This document shows, in pieces, positions 17,643 through 25,787 of a stretch of 58,010 nucleotides of DNA. Made by a program: the position numbers and the translations under genes. Origin of the DNA: Pseudomonas izuensis (GTDB lineage Bacteria; Pseudomonadota; Gammaproteobacteria; Pseudomonadales; Pseudomonadaceae); the NCBI RefSeq assembly GCF_009861505.1, contig NZ_WTFT01000015.1, forward strand, positions 1 through 58,010, in the 5' to 3' direction. The notes under the pieces are model-generated. The model saw only the letters and a program-made list of their open reading frames with translations. It was not told the origin of the DNA and did not search any database. Every line of letters starts with the position of its first letter. The first letter of the stretch is position 1.

Positions 17643-18557
17643 ATGATTTCTACAATTGCACAGCGCCAGGATGGGTTCGATCAGTGGATCCATCAGATCA
17701 ACCAGATCTGCGGCGCCTTCAACGCACAACCCCTGGGCACCGGTTTTGCCGGGCAGATCCGGGAATACCGCAGCGATGCGCTCAAGCTCAGCTTCGTCGA
17801 TGTCTGCCAGGCGCGGCTGTACCGCACGCCGCAGGAAGTGGCGGCGGGCGAGGGCGGCAAGTACTTCGCGGTATTCCAGCTCGATGGCACGGCGGGCATG
17901 GCCCAGGGCGACGACAGGGTGTTGCTGTCCGCCGGTGACATCACGCTGATCGATGCCGCGCGGCCCAGCGATTTCACCTACAGCGAAAACTCCCGGCAAT
18001 TGTCGCTGATCCTGCCGTCGCAACTGGTGGAGCAGACCCTTCGCTTCAATCAGGTCAGGTGCGGCCATCGCATTCCGGCGACATCGCCCATGGCCATGCT
18101 CTCGCATCGCTTGATCCTCGAGGCCACGCGCCAACCGGACTTGAGCCGCCACGAAAGTGAAGCGACCCTGGAGGCGCTTGTCAGCCTGCTGCGTCCGGCC
18201 ATCAGTCAGGCTGACGATTGCACGGATCTGCACGAGCGCACTTTCCGCAAGACCCTGAGCTTCATCGACCAGCACATCCGCTCCGAAGAGCTGTGCCCGG
18301 AATGGCTGGCCCGAGAAGTCGGGATGTCCACCCGTGGCCTGTACCGGATGTTCGCCAAGAAGGGCCTGGTGGTGGCGCGCTACATCAAGAACCGTCGCCT
18401 GGACCTGTGCGCCGAATCCCTGCGCCAATCGGGCAAGGAACAGAAGTTGTCGGTGCTGGGGTATTCGTGGGGGTTTTCCGATTCGAGCTACTTCTCCACA
18501 GCGTTCAAATCGCGCTTCGGCATTGCGCCGGGGGAATACCGCAAGCAGCATGCGTGA
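17643..18557 (+). CDS. feaR: AraC-family activator, FeaR type
   Basis: Likely activator of aromatic amine oxidation genes (tynA, feaB). 304 residues from ATG at 17643 with GAGG upstream. The N-terminal ligand-binding half resembles AraC-binding-like 2 proteins (LSFVDVCQARLYRTPQE; DGTAGMAQGDDR); the C-terminal AraC DNA-binding domain (about 205-300) has LCPEWLAREVGMSTRGLYRMF and YSWGFSDSSYFSTAFKSRFG. Its placement beside paaX and 3 kb from tynA supports the FeaR name; ligand specificity is inferred. Confidence 0.82.
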   Translation: MISTIAQRQDGFDQWIHQINQICGAFNAQPLGTGFAGQIREYRSDALKLSFVDVCQARLYRTPQEVAAGEGGKYFAVFQLDGTAGMAQGDDRVLLSAGDITLIDAARPSDFTYSENSRQLSLILPSQLVEQTLRFNQVRCGHRIPATSPMAMLSHRLILEATRQPDLSRHESEATLEALVSLLRPAISQADDCTDLHERTFRKTLSFIDQHIRSEELCPEWLAREVGMSTRGLYRMFAKKGLVVARYIKNRRLDLCAESLRQSGKEQKLSVLGYSWGFSDSSYFSTAFKSRFGIAPGEYRKQHA

Positions 18558-18581
18558 GGGTTCGCCTCAGCGATGATTCAC

Positions 18582-18673
18582 CCTGTGGGAGCAAAGCTTG
18601 CTCGCGATGGTGTGTCAGCTAAAGGGTTGTCGACTGGCACGACGCAATCGCGAGCAAGCTTTGCTCCCACAGG
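18582..18673. repeat. REP doublet between feaR and anti-sigma gene
   Basis: CCTGTGGGAGCAAAGCTTGC and its inverted copy. The two flanking genes converge here, so it lies at both 3' ends. Confidence 0.85.
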
Positions 18674-18695
18674 GGTAGGTGTTGGGCCAACTGAG

Positions 18696-19439
18696 TCAGG
18701 CACCGTTTTTGAGCAACTGGCCCAGCGCCTCCAGCTCGCTTTTCTCAAGGTCCGAGACCAGCACGAAGCGCATGTGGTTCTCCTGCCACGACACCACATT
18801 GAAGCCGCGAATCGTCTCGCTCTGTCGCGGTTTGTCGGCCTCCGTCGTGGGCAGGATGAACACATTGATGATGTGCTTGTTGCGCCCGTAACTCAGGGCC
18901 GCCGTGGTCTGATGCTGCAGATAATCCAGACGCCCACCCAACAGGGGAAAACCCTGCGCCGAGTAGTCGAACACCGGCGGCGAGAAGTCGAGCTTGCCGG
19001 TGAACCAGGGTTTCACGGTGTGGCGGTCAGAGGACACCACATCGTTCAAATGCTCGCCCATCAATGATCGGACGTGACTGGACACCGCTTCGTCCATCAA
19101 GGGTTGTTGGGCGCCCGGCGTGGCCACATAAAGCACCATTGCCAAAACCAGCGCCGCCGCTGAAAACGCCGGAGCGAACCAGGTTCGCCAGCGCTCGATG
19201 AAACGGGGTTTTGGCGGCTCGGCAGGGAAAATACTGGCGGCCAGCGACGCCGGTGCTGCGTAATACACCGCGCTCTGCTTCACGCCGGCCACCAGCAACC
19301 GAGCCTGATCATGCAACCGCGCGCACTCGGCGCACCCGGCCAAATGCCCGGCTACCTTCGCAGCCGTCGCCGGATCGAGTTCCTTGTCCAGATAGCCATG
19401 TATCAGCGTCTGGCAAACCGTGCAGTCGAGTTCATTCAT
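18696..19439 (-). CDS. Zinc-finger anti-sigma factor
   Basis: Membrane-anchored anti-sigma factor paired with the sigma gene upstream, which it overlaps by 8 bp. 247 residues. The N-terminal zf-HC2 domain shows CTVCQTLIHGYLDKELDP followed by HLAGCAECARLH (His-x3-Cys-x2-Cys zinc signature). One membrane segment (WFAPAFSAAALVLAMVLYV, about 87-105) leads to a periplasmic domain of about 140 residues of unknown ligand. Typical of anti-sigma factors that respond to envelope or redox signals. Confidence 0.88.
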   Translation of the reverse strand: MNELDCTVCQTLIHGYLDKELDPATAAKVAGHLAGCAECARLHDQARLLVAGVKQSAVYYAAPASLAASIFPAEPPKPRFIERWRTWFAPAFSAAALVLAMVLYVATPGAQQPLMDEAVSSHVRSLMGEHLNDVVSSDRHTVKPWFTGKLDFSPPVFDYSAQGFPLLGGRLDYLQHQTTAALSYGRNKHIINVFILPTTEADKPRQSETIRGFNVVSWQENHMRFVLVSDLEKSELEALGQLLKNGA

Positions 19440-19944
19440 GATCGTGCAACTTCAGTAGTTCGTGTTTGAGCATGGCGCGAGCCCTGGCCAGTCTCGACAT
19501 GACGGTACCGATGGGGATGTCGACCACCAGGGCGATGTCCTTGTAGGGCATGTCTTCGAGCTCCTTCAGAACAATCACCTCGCGAAACACGGGAGGCAGG
19601 GCGCACAGGGCCTGCTGGATCAGCGCCGCATTTTCCGTGTGAATGGCCAGCAGTTCCGGGGTCTGGCCGTGGCTCGGCGTGTCGTCGTCTTCGGGAAACT
19701 CGTCGCCCAAAGCGACCCAACGGTGTCCGGCCGAAGCCTTGAGCCAGGTGTAGCTCTCGTTGCGCACGATCGTGAGGAACCAGGCCTTGGCGTTGCCGCC
19801 GGCGAAACGCTGGGAAAACCGGAAGGCGCGCAGGGCGCTTTCCTGGACGACATCGTGCGCGGCGCTGTCCTGGCCGGTGAGCCAGCGCGCGAGGTTGTAG
19901 GCGGCGTCCAGGTGGGGCGCAAACAATTCCTCAAATCGCTTCAT
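19432..19944 (-). CDS. ECF RNA polymerase sigma factor
   Basis: Alternative sigma factor. 170 residues: sigma-2 region (about 10-75, including AHDVVQESALRAFRFSQRF) and sigma-4 region (about 115-165, ALPPVFREVIVLKELEDM then MPYKDIALVVDIPIGTVMSRLARAR). Read divergently from the phosphoesterase gene. It is co-transcribed with its anti-sigma partner. Not of the FecI type found elsewhere in this window. Its target promoter is probably in the 154-bp divergent gap. Confidence 0.92.
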   Translation of the reverse strand: MKRFEELFAPHLDAAYNLARWLTGQDSAAHDVVQESALRAFRFSQRFAGGNAKAWFLTIVRNESYTWLKASAGHRWVALGDEFPEDDDTPSHGQTPELLAIHTENAALIQQALCALPPVFREVIVLKELEDMPYKDIALVVDIPIGTVMSRLARARAMLKHELLKLHDHE

Positions 19945-19990
19945 AGTGGTTCCCGCACTGTCCCGCCTCTATAACTGTGCCGCGTGATGT

Positions 19991-20031
19991 TTTATTCCCT
20001 GGAAAAAATGTTTTTTTCGACCGGGAATAAA
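19991..20031. promoter_or_regulatory. Dyad in the sigma factor / phosphoesterase divergent gap
   Basis: A perfect 9-bp inverted pair, TTTATTCCC (19991-19999) and GGGAATAAA (20023-20031), centred between the divergent genes. GGAATA read outward on each strand resembles an ECF-type -35 element, so one sigma factor could drive both sides. No matching -10 element is obvious. Confidence 0.35.
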
Positions 20032-20098
20032 GTCCCAACCCATCCGGTTTTAACTCGTGTCAGTTGCATCACTGTAGAACGCCTGCGAGGGAATACCG

Positions 20099-21067
20099 AT
20101 GAACATTCATTCAAGACACCAACGACGCGTCGACGGCCCCTTGAACCCGGACCGCCGAACGCTCCTCAAATGTTCGGCCTGGGCGGGGGCAGGCGTGATC
20201 TGGGCCCTGTCCGGCGGCATTCCACGGGCCTTCGCCCTGGATGACACGGGCAAGGTCTCGGACCCCAAGGCACTGGCCAGCAACTTCCACTTTGTGCAGA
20301 TCAGCGACTCGCACATTGGCTTCAACAAAGAGGCCAACCCGGAACCGGTCAAGACTTTGCAGGTGGCCATCGACAGGGTCGTCGCACTGCCGAAACAGCC
20401 GTCGCTGATCCTGCACACCGGCGATATCACCCACCTGTCCAAACCCGAAGAGTTCGACACCGCCGCACAGCTGCTCAAAGGCCTGCCCTCCACCGTGCAT
20501 TACGTGCCGGGCGAGCACGACACCCTCGACGAGGGCGGCGGCAAACTCTATCTGCAACGTTACGGCAAGGGCACCCAAGGCAATGGCTGGTACAGCTTCG
20601 ACGACCACGGCGTGCATTTCATCGCGCTGGTGAATGTCTTCAACTTCCAGGCGGGCCATGAAGCGACCCTCGGCGCCGATCAACTGGCGTGGCTGGCCGA
20701 TGACCTGCGCGCGGTATCGAGCAGTACACCGATCGTGGTGTTTACCCACATTCCGCTGTGGACGATTTATCAGCCGTGGGGGTGGGGGACCGAAGACGGT
20801 GACCAGGCCATCGCCATGCTGCGCAAGTACGGTTCGGTGACGGTGTTGAACGGGCATATCCATCAAGTCATCCAGAAGGTCGAAGGCAATATCACCTTCC
20901 ACACCGCCCGGGGCACGGCTTATCCACAACCCGCACCGGGTGCGGCGCCATCACCGGGGCCGATGACGGTGGCGGCGGATCAATTGCGCAATTACCTGGG
21001 GATCACCGATGTGCGGGCGACCCAGGGTGATCATCCACTGGCGCTGATCGATTCGACACTGGTTTAG
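20099..21067 (+). CDS. Tat-exported metallophosphoesterase
   Basis: Predicted periplasmic phosphoesterase of the calcineurin-like family. 322 residues. A twin-arginine signal is seen at 19-20 (DRRTLLK) followed by a hydrophobic stretch to about residue 47 (AFA). Metal motifs: QISDSHIGF (Asp70, His72), HTGDITH (Asp109), GEHD at 138-141 where the family normally has GNHD/E, VVFTHIPLW and NGHIHQV. The Asn-to-Glu change at a metal and phosphate ligand is unusual. The cupredoxin gene follows after 12 bp, so the two should be co-translated. Confidence 0.87.
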   Translation: MNIHSRHQRRVDGPLNPDRRTLLKCSAWAGAGVIWALSGGIPRAFALDDTGKVSDPKALASNFHFVQISDSHIGFNKEANPEPVKTLQVAIDRVVALPKQPSLILHTGDITHLSKPEEFDTAAQLLKGLPSTVHYVPGEHDTLDEGGGKLYLQRYGKGTQGNGWYSFDDHGVHFIALVNVFNFQAGHEATLGADQLAWLADDLRAVSSSTPIVVFTHIPLWTIYQPWGWGTEDGDQAIAMLRKYGSVTVLNGHIHQVIQKVEGNITFHTARGTAYPQPAPGAAPSPGPMTVAADQLRNYLGITDVRATQGDHPLALIDSTLV

Positions 21068-21079
21068 GGGAGGGGAGTG

Positions 21080-21388
21080 ATGAAAACGCGACTGTTGGCC
21101 GTGCTGTGCCTGATGCTGTCGATGCCGGTGTGGGCTCAGGAGGTGAAAGTCGATATCAAGGCATTCATGTATGGGCCCAAGGACATGACTGTGCCCGTGG
21201 GCACCAAAGTGACGTGGGTGAACGACGACGAGGTCCCGCACACGGTGGCGGAAACCCACAAGGTGTTTCGCTCGGGGGCGCTGGATACGGGGGACAGTTA
21301 TTCCTGGGTGTTCAACGCGCCGGGGGAATATGAGTATTTTTGTGCGCTGCATCCGCAGATGATCGGGAAGATTGTGGTTACCCAATAA
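21080..21388 (+). CDS. Periplasmic cupredoxin (plastocyanin-like)
   Basis: Small type 1 copper protein, probably an electron carrier in the periplasm. 102 residues with a Sec signal peptide cleaved after VWAQ (about residue 20). Copper ligands are visible: His in VPHTVAETH, then Cys, His and Met in FCALHPQM near the C-terminus. ATG at 21080 follows GGGGAGG; a GTG one codon earlier is possible. Forms a unit with the phosphoesterase. Confidence 0.9.
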   Translation: MKTRLLAVLCLMLSMPVWAQEVKVDIKAFMYGPKDMTVPVGTKVTWVNDDEVPHTVAETHKVFRSGALDTGDSYSWVFNAPGEYEYFCALHPQMIGKIVVTQ

Positions 21389-21407
21389 CCCGGTGGCCTG
21401 GTCAACG

Positions 21408-21503
21408 CCTGTGGGAGCAAAGCTTGCTCGCGATGGCGGCAGTCCAGTCAACAATGCTGTCGACTGATACACCGCCATCGCGAGCAAGCTTTGCTCCCAC
21501 AGG
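21408..21503. repeat. REP doublet between cupredoxin and tynA
   Basis: CCTGTGGGAGCAAAGCTTGC and inverted partner; sits at the converging 3' ends of the cupredoxin and tynA genes. Confidence 0.85.
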
Positions 21504-21510
21504 TTTGGCG

Positions 21511-23790
21511 TTATTTCGGGGCGTTTAGGTTCAGCGTCGGTGTTTCATCGAAGAAGTTCCACGGTTTGAGCAGCACATGCACCCACTCGGTCGGCATGAT
21601 CGGCCACTCTTCGGCCCGGGCGATGTGGGTGGTGCCGGTGGTCAGCCAGACCACGTCGTCGGTGTTTTCGATGGCGTGGTTGTCCTGGGTGAACTGTCCC
21701 AGGCCCGAGTCCTTGTCCGAGCGGTTCGGGTACTTGCCTTCCGGGTACTTCTCCTCCGGGTTGTACTGCGTTACCCACAGCTGCTTGTCCATGAAACTCA
21801 GGCGGTGGTAAAGCCATTCGTCTTTGCCGAAGTTGGCGCCCTTGGCAACCGGATGCGTGCCGCCAGCGTAAGGGATCAACTGGTAGGACACCGGGTTGCC
21901 GACCTTGTTTTCCTTGCTGAAGTTGGTCAGTAGGCGCACGGTCGATGGGTCGAATTTCTGCGCGGCCTGTTGTTCGGTGCCGACCACTTTGGTTTCGGTC
22001 TGCATGGTGCTGGTGCGCGGGCCGCCACGGTCATTGGGCAGCACCACCGGGTTCACTTCCACCAGCGAGTTGCTTTCGCCGTCCACGTCCATGTCCAGGC
22101 GGAAGTTGTAGATGTGCTGGTGCGTGGTGCCGACGATGTTGTGGTCGAGCAGGGTGCCGTAGCGCGTATCTTCCTTGGCGGTGTCCTCGTGCATGGTTTT
22201 GGACTTCACACCCTTGACCGCTTCGATACCGGTGGCGCCGGCGTCGATGCCGATGGTGCCGTTCTGCTGGAAGACCCAGTCGAAGATGTAGTCGTAGTTG
22301 CCGACGGTGCTGATCCAGCGCACCACCAGTTCACGCCGCTCGGTGCTGAGGTTGGGCTGACCCATTTCCTGGTGTTTGTATTCCGGGCCGGCATAACGCT
22401 CGAACACCGCCATGGCGCGCGGGATCGCGGTCGGCGCGCCGGTGTAGTCGGCGATGGTCGCATCCAGCAGCACGGCGTTTTCCGGGGCGTCTTTGCCACG
22501 GGCGATCGGCGAGGTCAGGGTGCCCATGCCGTAGTCGCCGGAATCCAGGTAAGCCTTGAAGTACCAGCCGACGTCCGGATCGCCGTAAGGCACGATCATG
22601 CCGCCCAGCGAGCCCTCGTACATGATTTTGCGTTTCTTGCCCTTGTCGTCATAAGTGACGGTGGAGAGGATCGGGCCGACCCGCGAATCGAGGCGGACGT
22701 GGAAATCCCAGTTCTGCCAGTGAATGCTGTTGCCGGTGATGGTGTAGTTCTTGCCCTCGGGCTCGGTGATTTCCAGCGGTTTGACCGACACGCCCTTGCG
22801 TCCGCGTCCGTCATAGGGCGTCGGCTTCATCGGCACCGGAATCAGCGCTTCGTCTTCGATCTTGATCAGCTTCTTCTGTTCCAGATCGACAATCGCCACC
22901 AGTCCTTCGATCGGGTGCGCCCAATAGTTGCCGTCATCGGTATTGAGGTAGCTGACGATTTTCAGCAGGCGCTTGTCCTGCGCCAGGCCGTCCTTGCCGT
23001 CGAAGTAACCGACGGTCAAAGGCGTGGCCACGACTTTCTTCACATCGTTGATGCCGCGCTTGGCCAGGGCCTGGGCGTATTCCGGGCTGGCCTCGACGGC
23101 CGATTGTACCGTGGCGAAGTCGTCCAGCAGCACCATGCCGTGGGCGCCTTCGATTGGCTTCCAGGACTTGAGTTGTTTGCTGTCGAGATCGACCAGCGCC
23201 TCGATCACATGCTTGCCGTCGAGCACCACGATTGAGGCCTCACGCGGCTGGGCGACGTTTTGCCCGGTGTAGACGAAATTCCACACCTGATCCTTGGGCG
23301 GCGCCTTGACCGAGACTTCGGTGAAGCGGAACCCGGGTTGGTAGTGCTCGGACTTCTTGACGATGCCCACCGCCGTAGTGATTTCGTCCGCGCTCAACGG
23401 GTTGAGCGGGTTAGGCCGGGTTTCCACGACAAAGGTGGTGTCCAGGCCAGACTGAAACACCTGGTTGATGAAGTCCTTGGACATGAACGCCGTTTTGTCC
23501 TTGAACACCACAGGCACGGTCAGCTCGATGCGTTTGCCATTGAGCATCGCCACTTTGCTGTTCGGTTTGACCTTGAGATACACCCCGTCCTTGGCGATGG
23601 TGAACAGGTTGGCGTAATCGTCCCATTTGACCGTGGCGCCAAACTCTTCGAGCCCCGCTTGCAGCGGCACCATCTCGGCGTGACCGCCATGGGCCTGTGC
23701 ATTGCCCGCCCAGAAAGACAGGCCCAGGGTGATGGCCAGCGCGAGTCGGGCAAGTGGTTTTCTGTTTCGCAATGCAAGTGAGGTGAACAT
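21511..23790 (-). CDS. tynA: Copper/TPQ primary amine oxidase TynA
   Basis: Periplasmic oxidase that converts phenylethylamine or tyramine to the aldehyde, ammonia and hydrogen peroxide. 759 residues (E. coli TynA 757). A signal peptide ends about AQA at residue 34. An N-terminal copper amine oxidase-like domain is followed by the N2 and N3 domains and the beta-sandwich catalytic domain. The topaquinone precursor tyrosine is in STVGNYDYIFDW; copper ligands include the HQH of TTHQHIYNF. ATG at 23790 follows AAGGAACC; an upstream in-frame ATG at 23823 lacks a signal-like start. Likely FeaR target; its product needs a phenylacetaldehyde dehydrogenase not seen here. Confidence 0.95.
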   Translation of the reverse strand: MFTSLALRNRKPLARLALAITLGLSFWAGNAQAHGGHAEMVPLQAGLEEFGATVKWDDYANLFTIAKDGVYLKVKPNSKVAMLNGKRIELTVPVVFKDKTAFMSKDFINQVFQSGLDTTFVVETRPNPLNPLSADEITTAVGIVKKSEHYQPGFRFTEVSVKAPPKDQVWNFVYTGQNVAQPREASIVVLDGKHVIEALVDLDSKQLKSWKPIEGAHGMVLLDDFATVQSAVEASPEYAQALAKRGINDVKKVVATPLTVGYFDGKDGLAQDKRLLKIVSYLNTDDGNYWAHPIEGLVAIVDLEQKKLIKIEDEALIPVPMKPTPYDGRGRKGVSVKPLEITEPEGKNYTITGNSIHWQNWDFHVRLDSRVGPILSTVTYDDKGKKRKIMYEGSLGGMIVPYGDPDVGWYFKAYLDSGDYGMGTLTSPIARGKDAPENAVLLDATIADYTGAPTAIPRAMAVFERYAGPEYKHQEMGQPNLSTERRELVVRWISTVGNYDYIFDWVFQQNGTIGIDAGATGIEAVKGVKSKTMHEDTAKEDTRYGTLLDHNIVGTTHQHIYNFRLDMDVDGESNSLVEVNPVVLPNDRGGPRTSTMQTETKVVGTEQQAAQKFDPSTVRLLTNFSKENKVGNPVSYQLIPYAGGTHPVAKGANFGKDEWLYHRLSFMDKQLWVTQYNPEEKYPEGKYPNRSDKDSGLGQFTQDNHAIENTDDVVWLTTGTTHIARAEEWPIMPTEWVHVLLKPWNFFDETPTLNLNAPK

Positions 23791-23927
23791 TCTGGGTTCC
23801 TTCGAAAAGCCGGTGACTGGCATACCCGCACTTTGCTACAGCCGGTGAATGGCTGCATTGGAATTGCTGCCAAAATCCTTTGGATCTGTGCCTGATTTAG
23901 CGTAGTGGGGGGAATGCGATTAGCGAT

Positions 23928-23947
23928 GTCATATGTTGTCGTACGAC
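23928..23947. promoter_or_regulatory. Candidate distal operator GTCRTAYGAC
   Basis: GTCATATG is followed directly by TT and the perfect 10-bp palindrome GTCGTACGAC (23938-23947). It shares the form GTCRTAYGAC with the proximal site 190 bp away, which suggests one regulator, possibly of the GntR/FCD type, binding both. Confidence 0.45.
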
Positions 23948-24095
23948 TATTTCTGATCATCAACTATTTCAAAGAACTGAAAAAATGAGCGAAAGTAGGT
24001 GACGTTTCCTGTGTTTTTGCCAATTTTATTACAGTATTCGACGACGACACGAATTTTTTAAGCGGTAATGCCGATCACGTGGAAAGGGTTTTTTG

Positions 24096-24124
24096 TTGAC
24101 GTTCCGTACGAGGGTAGCTATAAA
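24096..24124 (+). promoter_or_regulatory. Predicted sigma70 promoter of the MFS gene
   Basis: TTGACG (24096-24101), 17 bp, TATAAA (24119-24124). Both boxes match five of six consensus bases, so it should be strong unless repressed. Confidence 0.72.
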
Positions 24125-24132
24125 TTCAACAA

Positions 24133-24155
24133 GTCATATGACGACGTATGACGAC
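24133..24155. promoter_or_regulatory. Candidate proximal operator at the MFS start site
   Basis: Perfect palindrome GTCATATGAC (24133-24142) followed by GACGTATGACGAC, an imperfect second copy. It begins 8 bp after the -10 box, at the expected transcription start, a position that favours repression. Confidence 0.5.
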
Positions 24156-24197
24156 TGAGATTGTACTTCTAAAAATAAAAAGAGCGTCGACACCACC

Positions 24198-25592
24198 ATG
24201 AATCTGAACGAGCCCATCACCGCGCAACGCGTCGGCCAAGCTGTCGGCAAATTTCGATGGACCATATGTGCGCTGTTGTTTTTTGCGACCACCGTCAACT
24301 ACCTGGACCGCCAGGTCCTTAGTCTGTTGGCGCCGGATCTGTCGAGGCAATTTGGCTGGAGCAATACCGATTACGCCAACATCGCCGCCGTCTTCCAGTT
24401 CACCTACGCGATTTCAATGCTGTTCGCCGGCCGTGTGGTCGACAAGATCGGCACCAAGGCCGCTTTTGTAGCAGCGATCTGTATCTGGTCGACCGGCGCG
24501 GTCATGCACGCGTTCGCAGAGCCGATGGGCGAGGGCATCGCCGCCATCTCCGGCGCGCTCGGTATTGCGGTCATCCCGGTCTCGATCGCCGGCTTCATGC
24601 TGGCGCGCGCCGTGCTGGCGGTGGGTGAGTCGGCCAACTTCCCGACCGCCATCAAGGTCACCGCTGAATATTTCCCGAAGAGGGAACGCTCCTTCGCCAC
24701 CGGCATCTTCAACTCCGGCGCTAATGTCGGGGCAGTCCTGGCACCGATTTCAGTGCCGCTGATCGCGGGCCTGTGGGGCTGGCAAGCTGCATTCATCATC
24801 ATCGGCATGCTGGGTTTCATCTGGATGGGCGTCTGGCTTGCCGTTTACGAAAAGCCGGAAAATCAGAAACGCCTGTCGGCAGGCGAACTGGCGCATATCC
24901 GCAGCGATTTGGACGCTAGTGCCCCCGTGTCGACGGGCGCTGGCAAAAAGGTATCGTGGTTCAAATTGCTGAAATATCGCCAGACCTGGGCGTTCGCGTT
25001 CGGCAAGTTCATGACCGACGGTGTGTGGTGGTTCTTTCTGTTCTGGCTTCCGACCTATCTTTCGGAGCAGTACGGCCTGAAAGGCGCGGCTATCGTGGTG
25101 CCTCTGACTGTGTTGTACAGCATGACCATGGTGGGCAGTATCGGTGGCGGCTGGTTCCCCAGCTACTTCATGGCACGCGGCGACGCTCCGTATGACGGCC
25201 GTATGAAAGCCATGCTGGTGATTGCCCTGTTCCCGCTTTTAGTGTTGTTGGCGCAGCCGTTTGGCCACATCAGTGTCTGGGTACCGGTATTGCTGATTGG
25301 TGTGGGCGCGTCGGCGCATCAGGCCTGGTCATGCAACATCTTCACCACCGTATCGGACATGTTCCCGCAAAAGACCGTCGCTTCCGTGGTCGGCATTGGC
25401 GGCATGGCGGGCGGCTTGGGCGGCGTGCTGCTGACCAAGCTCGGTGGCTGGGTGTTTGACTACTACAAATCGGTCGGCGACATCCGTACCGGCTACATGA
25501 TCATGTTTGCCATCTGCGCCGTGGCTTACCTGGTGGCGTGGAGCGTGATGAAGATGCTGGTGCCTCGTCACAAGGAAATTACCGATCTGTGA
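24198..25592 (+). CDS. MFS transporter, ACS family (hexuronate/sugar-acid type)
   Basis: Inner-membrane proton symporter of the anion:cation symporter family, which takes up sugar acids such as hexuronates, glucarate or galactonate. 464 residues, about 12 membrane segments. Motifs: NYLDRQVLSLLAPDL in segment 1, GRVVDKIGTKAA as the loop 2-3 signature, GESANFPTAIKVTAEYFP in segment 5. The ribosome site is poor (AAAGAGCG, 14 bases upstream). It stands alone, with no catabolic gene beside it, so the substrate cannot be told from context. Confidence 0.88.
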   Translation: MNLNEPITAQRVGQAVGKFRWTICALLFFATTVNYLDRQVLSLLAPDLSRQFGWSNTDYANIAAVFQFTYAISMLFAGRVVDKIGTKAAFVAAICIWSTGAVMHAFAEPMGEGIAAISGALGIAVIPVSIAGFMLARAVLAVGESANFPTAIKVTAEYFPKRERSFATGIFNSGANVGAVLAPISVPLIAGLWGWQAAFIIIGMLGFIWMGVWLAVYEKPENQKRLSAGELAHIRSDLDASAPVSTGAGKKVSWFKLLKYRQTWAFAFGKFMTDGVWWFFLFWLPTYLSEQYGLKGAAIVVPLTVLYSMTMVGSIGGGWFPSYFMARGDAPYDGRMKAMLVIALFPLLVLLAQPFGHISVWVPVLLIGVGASAHQAWSCNIFTTVSDMFPQKTVASVVGIGGMAGGLGGVLLTKLGGWVFDYYKSVGDIRTGYMIMFAICAVAYLVAWSVMKMLVPRHKEITDL

Positions 25593-25638
25593 GTGAGGGC
25601 TTCGACGGCGTGTCCATGTAACCCTTCGCATTGAACGA

Positions 25639-25670
25639 GGCCGCTGAGCAATCAGCGGCCTTTTTTGTTT
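25639..25670 (+). terminator. Rho-independent terminator after the MFS gene
   Basis: GGCCGCTGA-GCAA-TCAGCGGCC followed by TTTTTTGTTT, 47 bp after the stop codon. Confidence 0.9.
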
Positions 25671-25741
25671 ATCAGGTGTGTGTTCCGCTGTTTTCAATGG
25701 CCAGGACTTGACCGCGGGGCGGCAAACGATTGCTTCGGTTT

Positions 25742-25760
25742 AATAAGAAGCATTACTATT
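25742..25760. promoter_or_regulatory. Fur-box-like site upstream of fecI
   Basis: AATAAGAAGCATTACTATT matches about 10 of 19 positions of the Fur consensus in its two-sided AT-rich pattern and lies 28 bp before the sigma factor start. Iron control of an iron-uptake sigma factor would be normal. Confidence 0.5.
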
Positions 25761-25787
25761 CACGCCCCGTTTACACAGCATGCCGCA

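Larger units (their letters stand above)
23791..24197. other. Divergent tynA / MFS control region
   Basis: 407 bp, visibly more AT-rich than the neighbours. It contains a strong rightward promoter and two sets of palindromes listed separately. I see no clear FeaR site or leftward promoter for tynA. Confidence 0.6.

Noticed and set aside
24046..24062. GACGACGACACGAA repeat as a further operator
   Set aside because: Only a short GAC run without dyad symmetry; it does not fit GTCRTAYGAC.
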